Part shown: piece by piece, positions 17,652 to 26,638 of the stretch
Numbering within the stretch: position 1 is the first letter of the stretch
Layout of the letters: every line of letters begins with the position of its first letter
Origin: DASSUW01 sp963849695
GTDB lineage: Bacteria; Actinomycetota; Thermoleophilia; Solirubrobacterales; Solirubrobacteraceae
Length of the DNA stretch: 64,000 nucleotides
NCBI GenBank assembly: GCA_963849695.1
Contig: CAWKIT010000011.1
Location: 186,001-250,000 of the forward strand
Reading direction: 5' to 3'
Translations under genes and position numbers: made by a program
Notes under the pieces: generated by a model
Databases searched by the model: none
What the model was told of the DNA's origin: nothing
Seen by the model: the letters and a program-made list of their open reading frames with translations, nothing else

Positions 17652-19445
17652 TCATCGCCGCAGCGCGGACTCCGTGCCGCCGAGCGATCCCGGCCCGGCG
17701 TACGTGGTCGGCCCGCGCGTGCGCAGCGGCTCCGGCTCCACCTTGGCCTCGACGCGTCGGCGCGTGCGGATCACGACCAGCAGCGCGGCCAGGGAGGCGA
17801 CCACGCCGCCGGCGACGATCGCGACCGCCGGCGAGAGCTGCCCCGAGGCCGCCGACAGGAGCGCCATCCACGCCAGCTCGAGCGGGTCGAGCGCAAGCGC
17901 GCGCACGTAATAGAGCGCGACGACCGCGAACGGCAGCAGACCCGCCGCGATCGCCGCGCCCGCGGCCCAGCCGCGCAGGCGCGTCTGCGGCGCGGCGGCG
18001 AACAGCCACAGGTGGGACGCGGGCAGCAGCAGCGCCGCCGCGTACGGGTTGACGACCCACACGAGCGCGGCGAGCGTGCACAGCGCCGCGCCCGAGACCG
18101 CCGCGAGGCTGCCGGCCACGGGGCTGCCGCGCTCGCCGGCACGCCTCAGCAGCAGCGGGCGGATCCCGAACCAGCCGAGCAGGATCACCACCGCGACCGA
18201 GCCGAGCGCGACCGCGCCCGCGCGGTCGAGCGGAGGAAGCGGGAGCACCGGGGCGTCGGGCGGGTCGAGCGCGCCGGTGATCCCGAGCGCCCGTGACCAG
18301 ATCCAGGCCAGCACCAGCGGCAGCGCGGAAGCTCCGAGCCAGATCAGCCACGGGCGGAGGGGGAGGTGGCGGCGCCGGACGCGGAAGAAGCCGTCGAGCG
18401 CGGTCAGGAGGGCGGGCAGCAACAAGGTGCCCACCAGCAGGCGGACGGCCCAGTCGGGGAGCACGTTGCGCCTCGTCACGATCCCGGACGGCCCGCCGGC
18501 GAACGCCGCGCCCCCGTCGACGTCGCCCTGCGCGGCGTCGATCGCGCCGACGGCGCGCAACGCCGCGCGCCCGAACGCGTCGAGCCGGCCGGGGCGCACC
18601 GCCTCGCCGGGTGCGGGGCCGCGCTCGCCCGAGGCGCTGATGGTGACGGCCGGCAGGCCGGCGCCGGCGACCACGCCCTGCTCGGACACGGTGAACGGCA
18701 GTGCCCGCCGGACCCACTGGGCGCTCGCCCGGCTGCCTCCCGGCCGGCCGGCCTCGGCGCGGACCGCGTTCTCGACCGTGCGCTGGAGCGCCAGCGGTGC
18801 CGGCTCGGACTCGAACGACCACGGCACCACCCACGGCTTGACCGCGCGCGCGCCGGCCATGTCGCCGAGCACGATCACCGCGTCGACGGCGCCCGCGTCG
18901 GTCTCCTCGGCCCACGCGCGCGCGCCCGTGAACCCGTCGGTGGCGCCCGACGTGGAGACCAGCACGAGCGTCTTGTCGAGCTCGCGCGCGCGGAACAGGC
19001 GCGCGAGCTCGAGCATCGCCGCGGTGCCCGACAGCTCGGCGAGAGCTGGGCGAGAAGTTGCATCGCGGTGGCTGAGCACGACGATCCGGCGGCTCGTCAG
19101 GCCCGGCCGCACCCCGATCACCGTCTCGATGTCGCCCGTGCGCTCACGCGAGACCTCGAACGCGGGTCCCTGCGTGCGGTCGGGACGCCCGAGCGTCTCC
19201 GCCACGCGATCGGCGAGCCCCGTGTCGCCGGCCGCCCCGGGGCGGCGATCCGGGAACGAGCGCGCCAGCTCGGTCAGCGAGTTCTCGAGCGGCGCACGCG
19301 TGCCGAAGGCCCGCTCCCCGTCGAAGGCGTCGGCCGCCAGCGGCGAGGGAACGGGCGCCGGCCGGTCGGTCAGCGAGAACGCGGCGATGAACAGCGCCAC
19401 GAGCGCCGGGACGAACGCAGCCCGGTATACCCGAACGTCGAGCAC
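17652..19445 (-). CDS. M28-peptidase-like membrane protein with degenerate zinc site
   Basis: A 597-residue protein from a GTG at 19445. It has an N-terminal membrane anchor (FVPALVALFIAAFSL), an extracytoplasmic domain resembling M28 aminopeptidases, and about eight to nine membrane segments in the C-terminal half. In the peptidase-like part, VVLSHRDATSRPAL keeps the HxD pair, but the segment that normally reads GANDNASG is LAELSGTAAML, without the bridging Asp; other ligands are not obvious. The protein may thus be inactive as a peptidase and act in binding or assembly. It is divergent from the response-regulator operon with about 40 bp between them. GAGAGG lies ahead of the start, but a -10-like TACTCT is even closer. 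Confidence 0.6.
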   Translation of the reverse strand: MLDVRVYRAAFVPALVALFIAAFSLTDRPAPVPSPLAADAFDGERAFGTRAPLENSLTELARSFPDRRPGAAGDTGLADRVAETLGRPDRTQGPAFEVSRERTGDIETVIGVRPGLTSRRIVVLSHRDATSRPALAELSGTAAMLELARLFRARELDKTLVLVSTSGATDGFTGARAWAEETDAGAVDAVIVLGDMAGARAVKPWVVPWSFESEPAPLALQRTVENAVRAEAGRPGGSRASAQWVRRALPFTVSEQGVVAGAGLPAVTISASGERGPAPGEAVRPGRLDAFGRAALRAVGAIDAAQGDVDGGAAFAGGPSGIVTRRNVLPDWAVRLLVGTLLLPALLTALDGFFRVRRRHLPLRPWLIWLGASALPLVLAWIWSRALGITGALDPPDAPVLPLPPLDRAGAVALGSVAVVILLGWFGIRPLLLRRAGERGSPVAGSLAAVSGAALCTLAALVWVVNPYAAALLLPASHLWLFAAAPQTRLRGWAAGAAIAAGLLPFAVVALYYVRALALDPLELAWMALLSAASGQLSPAVAIVAGGVVASLAALLVVIRTRRRVEAKVEPEPLRTRGPTTYAGPGSLGGTESALRR

Positions 19446-19451
19446 AGGGCG

Positions 19452-19457
19452 AGAGTA
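19452..19457 (-). promoter_or_regulatory. -10-like TACTCT before the M28-like gene
   Basis: TACTCT ends 6 nt before the GTG at 19445, matching the leaderless spacing of other genes here. A GAGAGG overlaps its upstream side and could instead act as a ribosome-binding site, so this site is less certain. Confidence 0.35.
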
Positions 19458-19487
19458 CCTCTCACTATCCTCGACATCTGAAGGAAC

Positions 19488-20198
19488 ATGTCCGATCGCG
19501 CCCCCCGAATCCTGCTCGTCGACGACGAGCAGCCGATCCAGACCCTGCTGTCGTTCCCGCTGCAGCGCGACGGCTACGAGGTCGTCCAGGCGTCGGACGG
19601 CCGTGAGGCGCTCGCGCGGTTCTCCGAGCAGTCGTTCGACCTCGTGGTTCTCGACCTGATGTTGCCGCGGATGGACGGGCTCGAGGTCTGCAAGCGGTTG
19701 CGCTCGCAGGGCTCGACCGTGCCGATCATCATGCTGACGGCCAAGTCGGAGGAGATCGACAAGGTGCTGGGGCTCGAGCTCGGCGCCGACGACTACATCA
19801 CCAAGCCGTTCTCGCTGCGCGAGTTCCGCTCGCGCGTGAAGGCGGCGCTGCGGCGCGCCGGCATGGCCCAACCGGAGACCGACGACGAGCAGCCGATCGA
19901 CGTCCGGGGCCTGAGGATCGACCCGACGAAGCGCACGGTCATCCGCAACGGCGACGGCGTCGCCACGACGTTCGTCGAGTTCGAGATCCTCACCGCGCTT
20001 GCGCGCTCGCCCGGCCGGGTGTTCACTCGCGACATGCTGCTCGCACGCGTGTGGGGCGACTCGGCGTACCGCGACCCGCGGACGATCGACGTCCACATCC
20101 GCCACCTGCGCGAGAAGATCGAGACCGACCCCAAGGAGCCCGAGTACCTGTTCACGGTGCGCGGGGTCGGCTACCGGTTCCGGGACGACGAGGAGTAG
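19488..20198 (+). CDS. OmpR/PhoB-family response regulator
   Basis: A 236-residue regulator. The receiver domain has the acidic pocket LLVDDEQ, the phosphoryl-accepting Asp56 in VVLDLMLPRMDG, the switch Thr in IIMLTAKSEE and Lys in DDYITKPF. The C-terminal winged helix contains VEFEILTALARSPGRVFTRD and the recognition region DPRTIDVHIRHLREKI. It starts at ATG 19488 behind GAAGGA. The histidine kinase begins 6 bp after its stop and HtrA overlaps that kinase, so this is a three-gene envelope-stress-type operon like those in other actinobacteria. OmpR-family regulators bind direct repeats such as those before the giant protein, but no link is shown. Confidence 0.93.
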   Translation: MSDRAPRILLVDDEQPIQTLLSFPLQRDGYEVVQASDGREALARFSEQSFDLVVLDLMLPRMDGLEVCKRLRSQGSTVPIIMLTAKSEEIDKVLGLELGADDYITKPFSLREFRSRVKAALRRAGMAQPETDDEQPIDVRGLRIDPTKRTVIRNGDGVATTFVEFEILTALARSPGRVFTRDMLLARVWGDSAYRDPRTIDVHIRHLREKIETDPKEPEYLFTVRGVGYRFRDDEE

Positions 20199-20204
20199 TC
20201 ACTG

Positions 20205-21617
20205 GTGCTCGGCCTGCGGTCGCTGCGCAATCGGCTCGCGGTCGTGTTCGGGCTGATCGTGTTCGGCGCGATCGGGACGATCTACCTGACCGTCACGCCG
20301 CGGCTCGAGGAGCGACTCCAGGACCAGAAGCTCGAGCGCCTGCAGGTCGACGCGGCGCGCTACGTCGAGGGCCGTACCGGCTGGGCGGAGCGGTACCTCT
20401 CGAATACCGAGGCGCCGCTGCCCGAGGACCGCGTCGAGGCGGCCGCCGTCGACGTCAGCGCCGAGGTCCTGATCCTCCACCTCATCAAGGGCAGCCCGGT
20501 CTCGCTCAGCGGGCAGTTCGACTCGGCGCCCGACGGCGGCATCACCGAGGGCGAGGTGACGCCGCTGGCCAAGGACGCCGTCGCCGCTCGCCGGCCGGTG
20601 GCGGAGACGATCTCCACCGGTGCCGGCCGCCAGGCCGTCGTGGCGGCGCCGCTGATCCGGAACAAGCAGGTCCAGGGCGTCGCCGTCTTCGCCGACACCC
20701 TCGACGAGGTCGAGGGCAGCGTCGCGCTGATCCGGCGCCAGATCCTGCTCTCCGGCGGGATCGCGCTGGTGGTCGCGCTGCTGGCCGGCTACCTCGTGGC
20801 GCGCGCGCTGTCGCAGCGCGTGGGGCGGCTCGAGCAGGCCGCCCGCAAGGTCGCCGCGGGCGACTTCTCGAACCCGATCCGCGCCGAGTCCGACGACGAG
20901 CTCGGCCAGCTCGCGGCCGCCTTCGACGACATGCAGAACCAGCTCGCCCGGCTCGACCGCGCGCGCAAGCAGTTCATCGCCTCCGCCTCGCACGAGCTGC
21001 GCACGCCGATCTTCTCGCTCGGCGGCTTCCTCGAGCTGCTGGCCGACGAGGAGCTCGACGAGGAGACCCGGCGCCAGTTCCTCGACCAGCTGCGCGGGCA
21101 GGTCGATCGCATGCGCAAGCTCGCCACCGAGCTGCTCGACCTCTCGCGGCTGGAGTCGGGAGCGCTCGAACTGCGGCCGGAGCCGACCGACGTCGGCCAG
21201 CTCGCGCGCGAGGTCGCAGGCGAGTTCACGCCGGCGGCGCAGCGCCACGAGTCGGCCGTCCGACTCGAACTGCCCGATCACCCGGTCGAGCTCGACTGCG
21301 ACCCCGAGCGTGTGGCGCAGGTGCTTCGTATCCTGCTCGACAACGCGCTCGTCCACACGCCCGCGGGCACCGGAGTCCAAGTTTCGGCCGCCCGCGAGAA
21401 CGGGCACGTCAGCCTGGAGGTGTCCGACCGCGGGCTCGGGATCAAGCGTCAGAACATGCCACACATCTTCGAACCGTTCTTCACGTCCAACGAGGAGGCG
21501 CAGGGCGCCGGCCTCGGGCTCGCGATCGCGCGCGAGCTCGCGGAGCGCATGCAGGGACGCCTGATCGTGCGCTCGGTACCGGGGTCGACCACCTTCTCGC
21601 TGGTGCTGCCGGGATGA
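20205..21617 (+). CDS. Sensor histidine kinase
   Basis: A 470-residue membrane kinase that would phosphorylate the regulator encoded just upstream. It has a first membrane segment (LAVVFGLIVFGAIGTIYLTV), an extracytoplasmic sensor region to about residue 180, a second segment (LLSGGIALVVALLAGYLVA), a HAMP domain (VGRLEQAARKVAAGDFSNPI), the dimerisation H-box SASHELRTPIFSLGGF, and an ATPase domain with N-box LRILLDNALVHTPAG and G-boxes DRGLGIK and GAGLGLAIARELAE. The start is a GTG at 20205. Its stop overlaps the htrA start by 4 nt (ATGA), so the protease is tightly linked to the signalling pair. Confidence 0.93.
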   Translation: MLGLRSLRNRLAVVFGLIVFGAIGTIYLTVTPRLEERLQDQKLERLQVDAARYVEGRTGWAERYLSNTEAPLPEDRVEAAAVDVSAEVLILHLIKGSPVSLSGQFDSAPDGGITEGEVTPLAKDAVAARRPVAETISTGAGRQAVVAAPLIRNKQVQGVAVFADTLDEVEGSVALIRRQILLSGGIALVVALLAGYLVARALSQRVGRLEQAARKVAAGDFSNPIRAESDDELGQLAAAFDDMQNQLARLDRARKQFIASASHELRTPIFSLGGFLELLADEELDEETRRQFLDQLRGQVDRMRKLATELLDLSRLESGALELRPEPTDVGQLAREVAGEFTPAAQRHESAVRLELPDHPVELDCDPERVAQVLRILLDNALVHTPAGTGVQVSAARENGHVSLEVSDRGLGIKRQNMPHIFEPFFTSNEEAQGAGLGLAIARELAERMQGRLIVRSVPGSTTFSLVLPG

Positions 21618-22795
21618 GACGGCTCGCAATCGGTGTCGCCCTGCTGGCGCTCGCCGGCTGCGGCGGCGGTGACGACGACGACCCGCCGCAGGGCGGCGGC
21701 AACGAGAGCGCGCCCCGCTCGGAGACCACGCGCGTCGAGGTGATCGAGAGCTCGGGCAGGGAGGGCGGGTTCGACCCGAAGGCGATCTACGAGAGCGAGG
21801 CGCCCGGCGTCGTGACCGTGGTCTCGCTGTTCGGCTCGGACGGGCTCGAGTCCGTGCTCGAGGGCGAGGAGGGCAGCGGGGGCGTCGGGTCCGGCTTCGT
21901 GCTCAACGGCCAGGGCGAGATCGCGACCAACGCCCACGTGGTCACGAGCGGCCAGGGCGACGCCATGCGCCGCGCGCGCGAGGTCTACGTCGAGTTCGCG
22001 GACGGCAACACCGTGGAGGCGGAGGTCGTGGGCGCCGACCCGAACGCCGACATCGCGCTCCTGAGGATCGACCCGGAGGGCCTCAACCTGCGGCCGCTCC
22101 CGCTGGGCGAGAGCACGGGCGTGGAGGTCGGTGAGCCGGTGGCGGCGATCGGCTCGCCGTTCGGCGAGCAACAATCGCTGTCGATCGGCGTGGTGTCGGC
22201 GATCGACCGCTCGATCCAGTCGCTCACCAACTTCAGCATCTCCGGCGCGATCCAGACCGACGCGGCGATCAACCCGGGCAACTCGGGCGGCCCGCTGGTC
22301 GACGGCGAGGGCCGCGTGATCGGCGTCAACCAGCAGATCAAGTCGACCTCGGGCGGCGGCGAGGGCGTCGGCTTCGCGGTGCCGGTCAACGCCGTCAAGC
22401 GCTCGCTCGACATGCTTCGCAAGGACGGCGAGGCGGACTACGCGTACCTCGGCGTGGCGTCGGTCGAGCTCTATCCGCAGCTGGTCGAGAAGTTCGGCCT
22501 CGACGTCCAGAAGGGCGCGTGGGTGCAGGATGTCAATCCGGGCGGCCCGGCCGAGGAGGCCGGCATCGAGGGCGGCGGCAACCCGGTCGAGTTCCAGGCG
22601 CAGTCGTACCGGCCCGGCGGGGACGTGATCACCAAGGTCGACGGTAAGGCGGTCGAGGACTCGGCAGAGCTGGCCGACGTGATCGCCGACCACGCGCCGG
22701 GCGAGAAGGTCCCCCTGGAGATCCACCGGGACGGCGATGTTCGCCAGGTCGAGGTCAAGCTCGGCGAGCGGCCGCTCGGGAACGTCGGCGGGTAG
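21614..22795 (+). CDS. HtrA/DegP-type serine protease with PDZ domain, lipoprotein
   Basis: A 393-residue secreted protease for envelope protein quality control. The N-terminus is a lipoprotein signal (VALLALAGCGGG) and an acidic/glycine-rich linker. The trypsin-like domain has the triad His in ATNAHVV (about residue 108), Asp in NADIALL (about 147) and Ser in NPGNSGGPLVDG (about 223). A single C-terminal PDZ domain (about 285-390) contains YLGVASVELYPQL and GGDVITKVDGKAV. It is coupled to the histidine kinase. Its TAG stop forms part of the -10-like TAGGGT in front of treT. Confidence 0.93.
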   Translation: MRRLAIGVALLALAGCGGGDDDDPPQGGGNESAPRSETTRVEVIESSGREGGFDPKAIYESEAPGVVTVVSLFGSDGLESVLEGEEGSGGVGSGFVLNGQGEIATNAHVVTSGQGDAMRRAREVYVEFADGNTVEAEVVGADPNADIALLRIDPEGLNLRPLPLGESTGVEVGEPVAAIGSPFGEQQSLSIGVVSAIDRSIQSLTNFSISGAIQTDAAINPGNSGGPLVDGEGRVIGVNQQIKSTSGGGEGVGFAVPVNAVKRSLDMLRKDGEADYAYLGVASVELYPQLVEKFGLDVQKGAWVQDVNPGGPAEEAGIEGGGNPVEFQAQSYRPGGDVITKVDGKAVEDSAELADVIADHAPGEKVPLEIHRDGDVRQVEVKLGERPLGNVGG

Positions 22796-22798
22796 GGT
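22793..22798 (+). promoter_or_regulatory. -10-like TAGGGT before treT, overlapping the htrA stop
   Basis: TAGGGT ends 6 nt before the GTG of treT at 22805, and its first three bases are the TAG stop of htrA. The intervening TTTTTC has no ribosome-binding site, so a leaderless treT transcript is likely. Confidence 0.45.
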
Positions 22799-22804
22799 TT
22801 TTTC

Positions 22805-24034
22805 GTGCTTCAAGCCGTCGCGCTGCCCGGCAAGAGCCTCGCCGACTACACCCACATCGTCGGCCGTCCGCTCGTCGAGGAGATCCGCGAGCTGGCCGAG
22901 CCCCTGCACGGCCGCCGGGTCGTCCACCTCAGCGCGACCGCGTTCGGCGGCGGCGTGTCGGAGATCCTCTACACGCTGGTGCCGCTGATGCGCGACATCG
23001 GGCTCGACGCCGAGTGGCAGGTGATCTACGGCCGCGAGGAGTTCTTCAACGCGACGAAGATCATGCACAACGCGCTCCAGGGCAACCCGCAGGACCTCAC
23101 CGACGACCAGTGGGCGACCTGGTCGCAGTACAACGAGATGAACGCCCGCGAGCTGGCCCGCGGCTGGGACGTCTGCATCGTGCACGACCCGCAGCCGGCC
23201 GCGCTCTTCACCCTGGTGCCGGAGAAGGCCGAGGGCTGGATCTGGCGCTGCCACATCGACGTCTCCACGCCCAACCCCGCCACGATGCAGCGGCTGCTGC
23301 CGTTCATCGAGGGCTACCCCGAGACGCTCTTCCACGTCGACACGTACGTGCCGCCCGGGATGAACGGCAACGTGAACATCGTCCCCCCCGCGATCGACCC
23401 GCTGGCGCCGAAGAACATGGCGTTGTCGGTGGAGGACGCGACGTACGTGTGCAAGCAGTTCGGGATCGACACCGGCCGCCCGATGGTCTGCCAGGTGTCG
23501 CGCTTCGACCCGTGGAAGGACCCGCTGGGGGTGATCGACGCGTACCGGATCGTGAAGGCCTGGAGGCCCGACGTGCAGCTGGCGCTCGTGGGGTCGATGG
23601 CGTCCGACGACCCCGAGGGCTGGGACTTCTACAACTCGACGCTCGCGCACGCGGACGGGGACCCGGACATCCACATCCTCAACAACTTCAACAACGTCGG
23701 CGCGATCGAGGTCAACGCGTTCCAGTCGCTGGCCCAGGTGCTGGTCCAGAAGAGCACGCGCGAGGGCTTCGGCCTGACCGTGAGCGAGGCGCTGTGGAAG
23801 GGGCGGCCCTTCATCGGCGGCAACGTCGGCGGCATCCCGCTGCAGGTCTCCGACGGCGAGACCGGCTACCTGGTCGACACCGTCGAGGACTGCGCGGCGC
23901 GGATCGGCGCGATCCTCGAAGACCCCGAGCTGGGGCGGTCGCTGGGGTTGCGCGGCAAGGAGCACGTCCGCGCCCACTTCCTGACGCCGCGCTACCTGCG
24001 CGACTACCTGAAGATCTTCCACGAGGTCCTGTGA
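22805..24034 (+). CDS. treT: Trehalose synthase (TreT, retaining GT4)
   Basis: TreT makes trehalose from a nucleoside-diphosphate glucose and free glucose, reversibly. The 409-residue protein shows the GT4 pattern: VVHLSATAFGGGVSEILYTL at the start, VCIVHDPQPAALF, the sugar-nucleotide-binding RFDPWKDPLGVIDAYRI, and the EX7E motif in STREGFGLTVSEALWKG. Close trehalose-synthase features include IPLQVSDGETGYLV near the C-terminus. The gene starts at a GTG immediately after a -10-like hexamer, and its stop overlaps the start of the OtsA gene (TGATG). The two thus give alternative routes to trehalose in one operon. Confidence 0.85.
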   Translation: MLQAVALPGKSLADYTHIVGRPLVEEIRELAEPLHGRRVVHLSATAFGGGVSEILYTLVPLMRDIGLDAEWQVIYGREEFFNATKIMHNALQGNPQDLTDDQWATWSQYNEMNARELARGWDVCIVHDPQPAALFTLVPEKAEGWIWRCHIDVSTPNPATMQRLLPFIEGYPETLFHVDTYVPPGMNGNVNIVPPAIDPLAPKNMALSVEDATYVCKQFGIDTGRPMVCQVSRFDPWKDPLGVIDAYRIVKAWRPDVQLALVGSMASDDPEGWDFYNSTLAHADGDPDIHILNNFNNVGAIEVNAFQSLAQVLVQKSTREGFGLTVSEALWKGRPFIGGNVGGIPLQVSDGETGYLVDTVEDCAARIGAILEDPELGRSLGLRGKEHVRAHFLTPRYLRDYLKIFHEVL

Positions 24035-25494
24035 TGGCTCAGCCCCTGGTCTTGGTCTCCAATCGAGGGCCGGTGTCGTACGACGACGACGGTTCCGTCA
24101 AGCGCGGCACCGGTGGGCTGGTGACGGCTCTGACCGGCCTGGCCTCGCATCGCGATGCGATCTGGATCGCCTCGGCGATGACCGACGGGGACGTGCGGAT
24201 GGCCGAGGAGCACGGCAGCCGGCCGATCGAGGTCGAGGCGCCGGACGGCGGGACCTACCACGTGCGCTTCGTGGCGTCGGACCCCGAGGCCTACGACCGC
24301 TTCTACAACATCTTCGCCAACCCGATGCTCTGGTTCATCCAGCACTACCTGTGGGACCAGAGCAATGCGCCGGACATCCGGCGCCACGAGGTCGAGGCGT
24401 ACGAGCAGGGCTACCAGGTCGTCAACCGCGACCTCGCGCACGCGGTCCTCGAGGAGATCTCAGGCCAGGACGAGCCTGCCGTGCTGGTGCACGACTACCA
24501 GCTCTACACGCTGCCGGCGATGGTGCGCGAGGAGCGCCCGGACGTGTTCCTGCACCACTTCGTGCACATCCCGTGGACGCAGTCGGACTCCTGGCGCGTG
24601 CTTCCGGCCGTGATCCGCGACGAGATCTACCACGGCCTGCTGGCCAACGACATCATCGGCTTCCACACGCGCTCCTACCGGCGGAACTTCCTGCAGTGCT
24701 GCCGCGATCTGCTGGAGCTCGAGGTCGACATGGAGCGCGGCGTGGTGTTCTGCGACGACCGCGAGGTGTGGGTGCGGGCGTATCCGCTGCCGATCGACTA
24801 CGAGGCGACGCGGGCGGTGGCTCGGCGCTCCGGCGTGCGGGAGTTCGAGGACGAGCTGCTGCGGCGCCGGCGCGAGTTCTCGATCCTGCGGGTGGACCGC
24901 GCGGACCTGTCGAAGAACGTGCTGCGCGGGTTCACGGCGTTCGACATCTTCCTGGAGCAGCATCCGGAGTTCGCCGAGCGGATCACGTTCACCGCGCAGC
25001 TGATGCCGTCACGGACGGACGTGCCGGAGTACGCCGAGTACCTGGAGAAGATCGAGGCGCTGGTGGCGGTGGTCAACCACAGGCACGGGACCACGGACTG
25101 GATGCCGATCCACCTCAAGCTGCGCGACGACCTGGAGGAGGCGGTCGCGTCGTACAAGCACTACGACGTGATGATGGTCAACGCGATGTTCGACGGGATG
25201 AACCTGGTGGCCAAGGAGGGGCCGCTGGTGAACGAGCGCGACGGCGTCTCGATCCTGAGCGAGAACACCGGCGCGCACGAGGAGCTCGGCGAGTTCGCTC
25301 TGTCGGTGAACCCGTTCGACGTGCAGGAGCTCGCCGACGCCATCTATTCCGCGCTGACCATGTCGCAGGAGTCGCGCGCGCGGCGCGCCTCGGGGCTCAA
25401 GGAGATCGTCACCTCCCGAGATCCGGGCGACTGGATCGACGAGCAGATCGCCGACATCCGCGCCAAGGCCCGCGGCGCCGCCGCCTCGGCCTAG
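24034..25494 (+). CDS. otsA: Trehalose-6-phosphate synthase-type GT20
   Basis: A 486-residue GT20 glycosyltransferase, normally joining UDP- or GDP-glucose to glucose 6-phosphate. Motifs are LVLVSNRGPVSYDD, the loop WFIQHYLWDQ, VLVHDYQLYTLPAMV, HFVHIPWTQSDSWRVLP, IGFHTRSYRRNFLQCC, and the phosphate-binding ILRVDRADLSKNVLRGF, where E. coli OtsA has VERLDYSKG; the altered form also occurs in other actinobacterial members. NAMFDGMNLVAKEG and LSENTGAHEELG close the nucleotide site. No OtsB phosphatase gene follows, so dephosphorylation must be encoded elsewhere, or the true acceptor may differ. Confidence 0.85.
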   Translation: MAQPLVLVSNRGPVSYDDDGSVKRGTGGLVTALTGLASHRDAIWIASAMTDGDVRMAEEHGSRPIEVEAPDGGTYHVRFVASDPEAYDRFYNIFANPMLWFIQHYLWDQSNAPDIRRHEVEAYEQGYQVVNRDLAHAVLEEISGQDEPAVLVHDYQLYTLPAMVREERPDVFLHHFVHIPWTQSDSWRVLPAVIRDEIYHGLLANDIIGFHTRSYRRNFLQCCRDLLELEVDMERGVVFCDDREVWVRAYPLPIDYEATRAVARRSGVREFEDELLRRRREFSILRVDRADLSKNVLRGFTAFDIFLEQHPEFAERITFTAQLMPSRTDVPEYAEYLEKIEALVAVVNHRHGTTDWMPIHLKLRDDLEEAVASYKHYDVMMVNAMFDGMNLVAKEGPLVNERDGVSILSENTGAHEELGEFALSVNPFDVQELADAIYSALTMSQESRARRASGLKEIVTSRDPGDWIDEQIADIRAKARGAAASA

Positions 25495-26105
25495 CGGTCC
25501 TCGAACCCGAACTCCGCGGCGGCGGGGTCGCGCGCAGCGCCGCTCCGGTTCGAGCCGCCACCGTCGCCTGTCCCGCCACCTCCGGTCCCATCTGGCGGCC
25601 CACGATCCGCGCCTCCGTCCCCCGGCGCACCACCCGCGCCCCCACTGCCGCTCCCGCCTCCGTTGCCCGGCGCAGCACCCACCGGCGCACCGCTTTCATT
25701 CCGGCCCGCCGACCCACCGTGCCCGGGCTCATCGGCCTGCCCGGCCTGACCCGAGCCCTCTCCTTCCATGCCGCGCGACCTCCCGCGTCGCTGCCTCCTC
25801 GCCCCGCGTCCGCGCCGCTCCGCGCGCTGACCCTTCCCGCGATCACCCGCCTCGCGCGCGGTGCGCCGCGACCGCTTCCGCCGCCCCGCTGATCGCCCCT
25901 CGGCAGCTTGTTTCCTCAGGCTGCGAGCGTGCCCGTCCTCTTGAGGCGGCATCCGCGCCGGCTCGTCCCGAGCGAGCGGCGCGGCTTCGTTTCCCGGCAT
26001 CGCCGGGTCGGGCGGCGCGAGGCGCGGCCAGGCGACCACGACGGCCACGACCGCGACCGCTCCGGCCGCCCTGGCGACGTTCCCCCAGCGCATGCGACGG
26101 TGCAT
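25491..26105 (-). CDS. Hypothetical low-complexity membrane-anchored protein
   Basis: A 204-residue protein with one N-terminal membrane segment (AAGAVAVVAVVVAWP) after a short basic stretch. A proline/alanine part follows, then a very arginine-rich region (about 65-115: RRKRSRRTAREAGDRGKG and similar), and a glycine-rich C-terminal third (GGSGSGGAGGAPGDGG). No known domain is recognised. The base composition alone could keep such a frame open, so it may be spurious, but the ordered signal-anchor, basic and Gly-rich layout argues for a real gene. Its stop interlocks with that of otsA, and it is divergent from rpsF. Confidence 0.45.
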   Translation of the reverse strand: MHRRMRWGNVARAAGAVAVVAVVVAWPRLAPPDPAMPGNEAAPLARDEPARMPPQEDGHARSLRKQAAEGRSAGRRKRSRRTAREAGDRGKGQRAERRGRGARRQRRGRSRGMEGEGSGQAGQADEPGHGGSAGRNESGAPVGAAPGNGGGSGSGGAGGAPGDGGADRGPPDGTGGGGTGDGGGSNRSGAARDPAAAEFGFEDR

Positions 26106-26148
26106 GCGAGGGGTAGGCGCAGGCGCCTGCGGGTTCGCCCCGCGCTGC

Positions 26149-26154
26149 TAGCAT
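26149..26154 (+). promoter_or_regulatory. -10-like TAGCAT before rpsF
   Basis: TAGCAT ends 10 nt before the ATG at 26165. It overlaps the alternative ATG at 26153, which therefore cannot be used if this is the promoter. Confidence 0.45.
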
Positions 26155-26164
26155 GCGCCGCCGC

Positions 26165-26539
26165 ATGGCCACCGAAGCGCCCGTGTACGACCTCGTCCTG
26201 CTGCTCGACCAGACGATCGAGCAGGAACGCCGCGACACCATCCTCGCCAACGTCGAGGATGCGATCGACCGCGCGGGCGAGCTCGTGGGGCGCCACGACT
26301 GGGGCAACCGCCAGACGGTCTACGAGGTCCGCAAGCACACCGAGGCCGACTACCACCTGATCCAGTTCCGCGGGCCGGCCACGCTGCTCGAGCAGTTGGA
26401 CCACAACCTCAAGATCACGGACGGCGTCCTCCGCTTCCGGATCATCAAGCTGCGGCCGGGCACGCCGGCGCCGCCGGACCTGCGTCCCGCCGCGATGGCG
26501 GCCGTCGCACCCGCGCCGGACGTCGAAGAGCCCGCCTGA
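26165..26539 (+). CDS. rpsF: 30S ribosomal protein S6
   Basis: S6 binds 16S rRNA together with S18 in the platform of the small subunit. The 124-residue protein has the ferredoxin-like pattern: YDLVLLLDQTIEQERRDTIL, GRHDWGNRQTVYEVRKHTEA, DYHLIQF and LDHNLKITDGVLRFRIIKL, then an Ala/Pro-rich acidic tail. It heads rpsF-ssb-rpsR-rplI-dnaB, the arrangement found near oriC in many bacteria. I chose ATG 26165 over 26153 because of the -10 position and the family N-terminus. Confidence 0.93.
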   Translation: MATEAPVYDLVLLLDQTIEQERRDTILANVEDAIDRAGELVGRHDWGNRQTVYEVRKHTEADYHLIQFRGPATLLEQLDHNLKITDGVLRFRIIKLRPGTPAPPDLRPAAMAAVAPAPDVEEPA

Positions 26540-26638
26540 GGCGGCCGCTCAGTCACGCCGCGGCCGGCGTCTGCACCAACTCTGCGAAGAAATCGCCGCA
26601 ATCTGCGCGTGGACGCCGGTGACCGCCGGACCCACCCC

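Noticed and set aside
22766..22804. Intrinsic terminator between htrA and treT (palindrome plus T6)
   Set aside because: The palindrome is inside the htrA coding end and too far from the T-run; the T-run fits better as spacer after the -10.
21449..24022. An 857-codon minus-strand frame across htrA and treT
   Set aside because: Shadow of two well-recognised genes on the other strand; composition is unlike a real protein.
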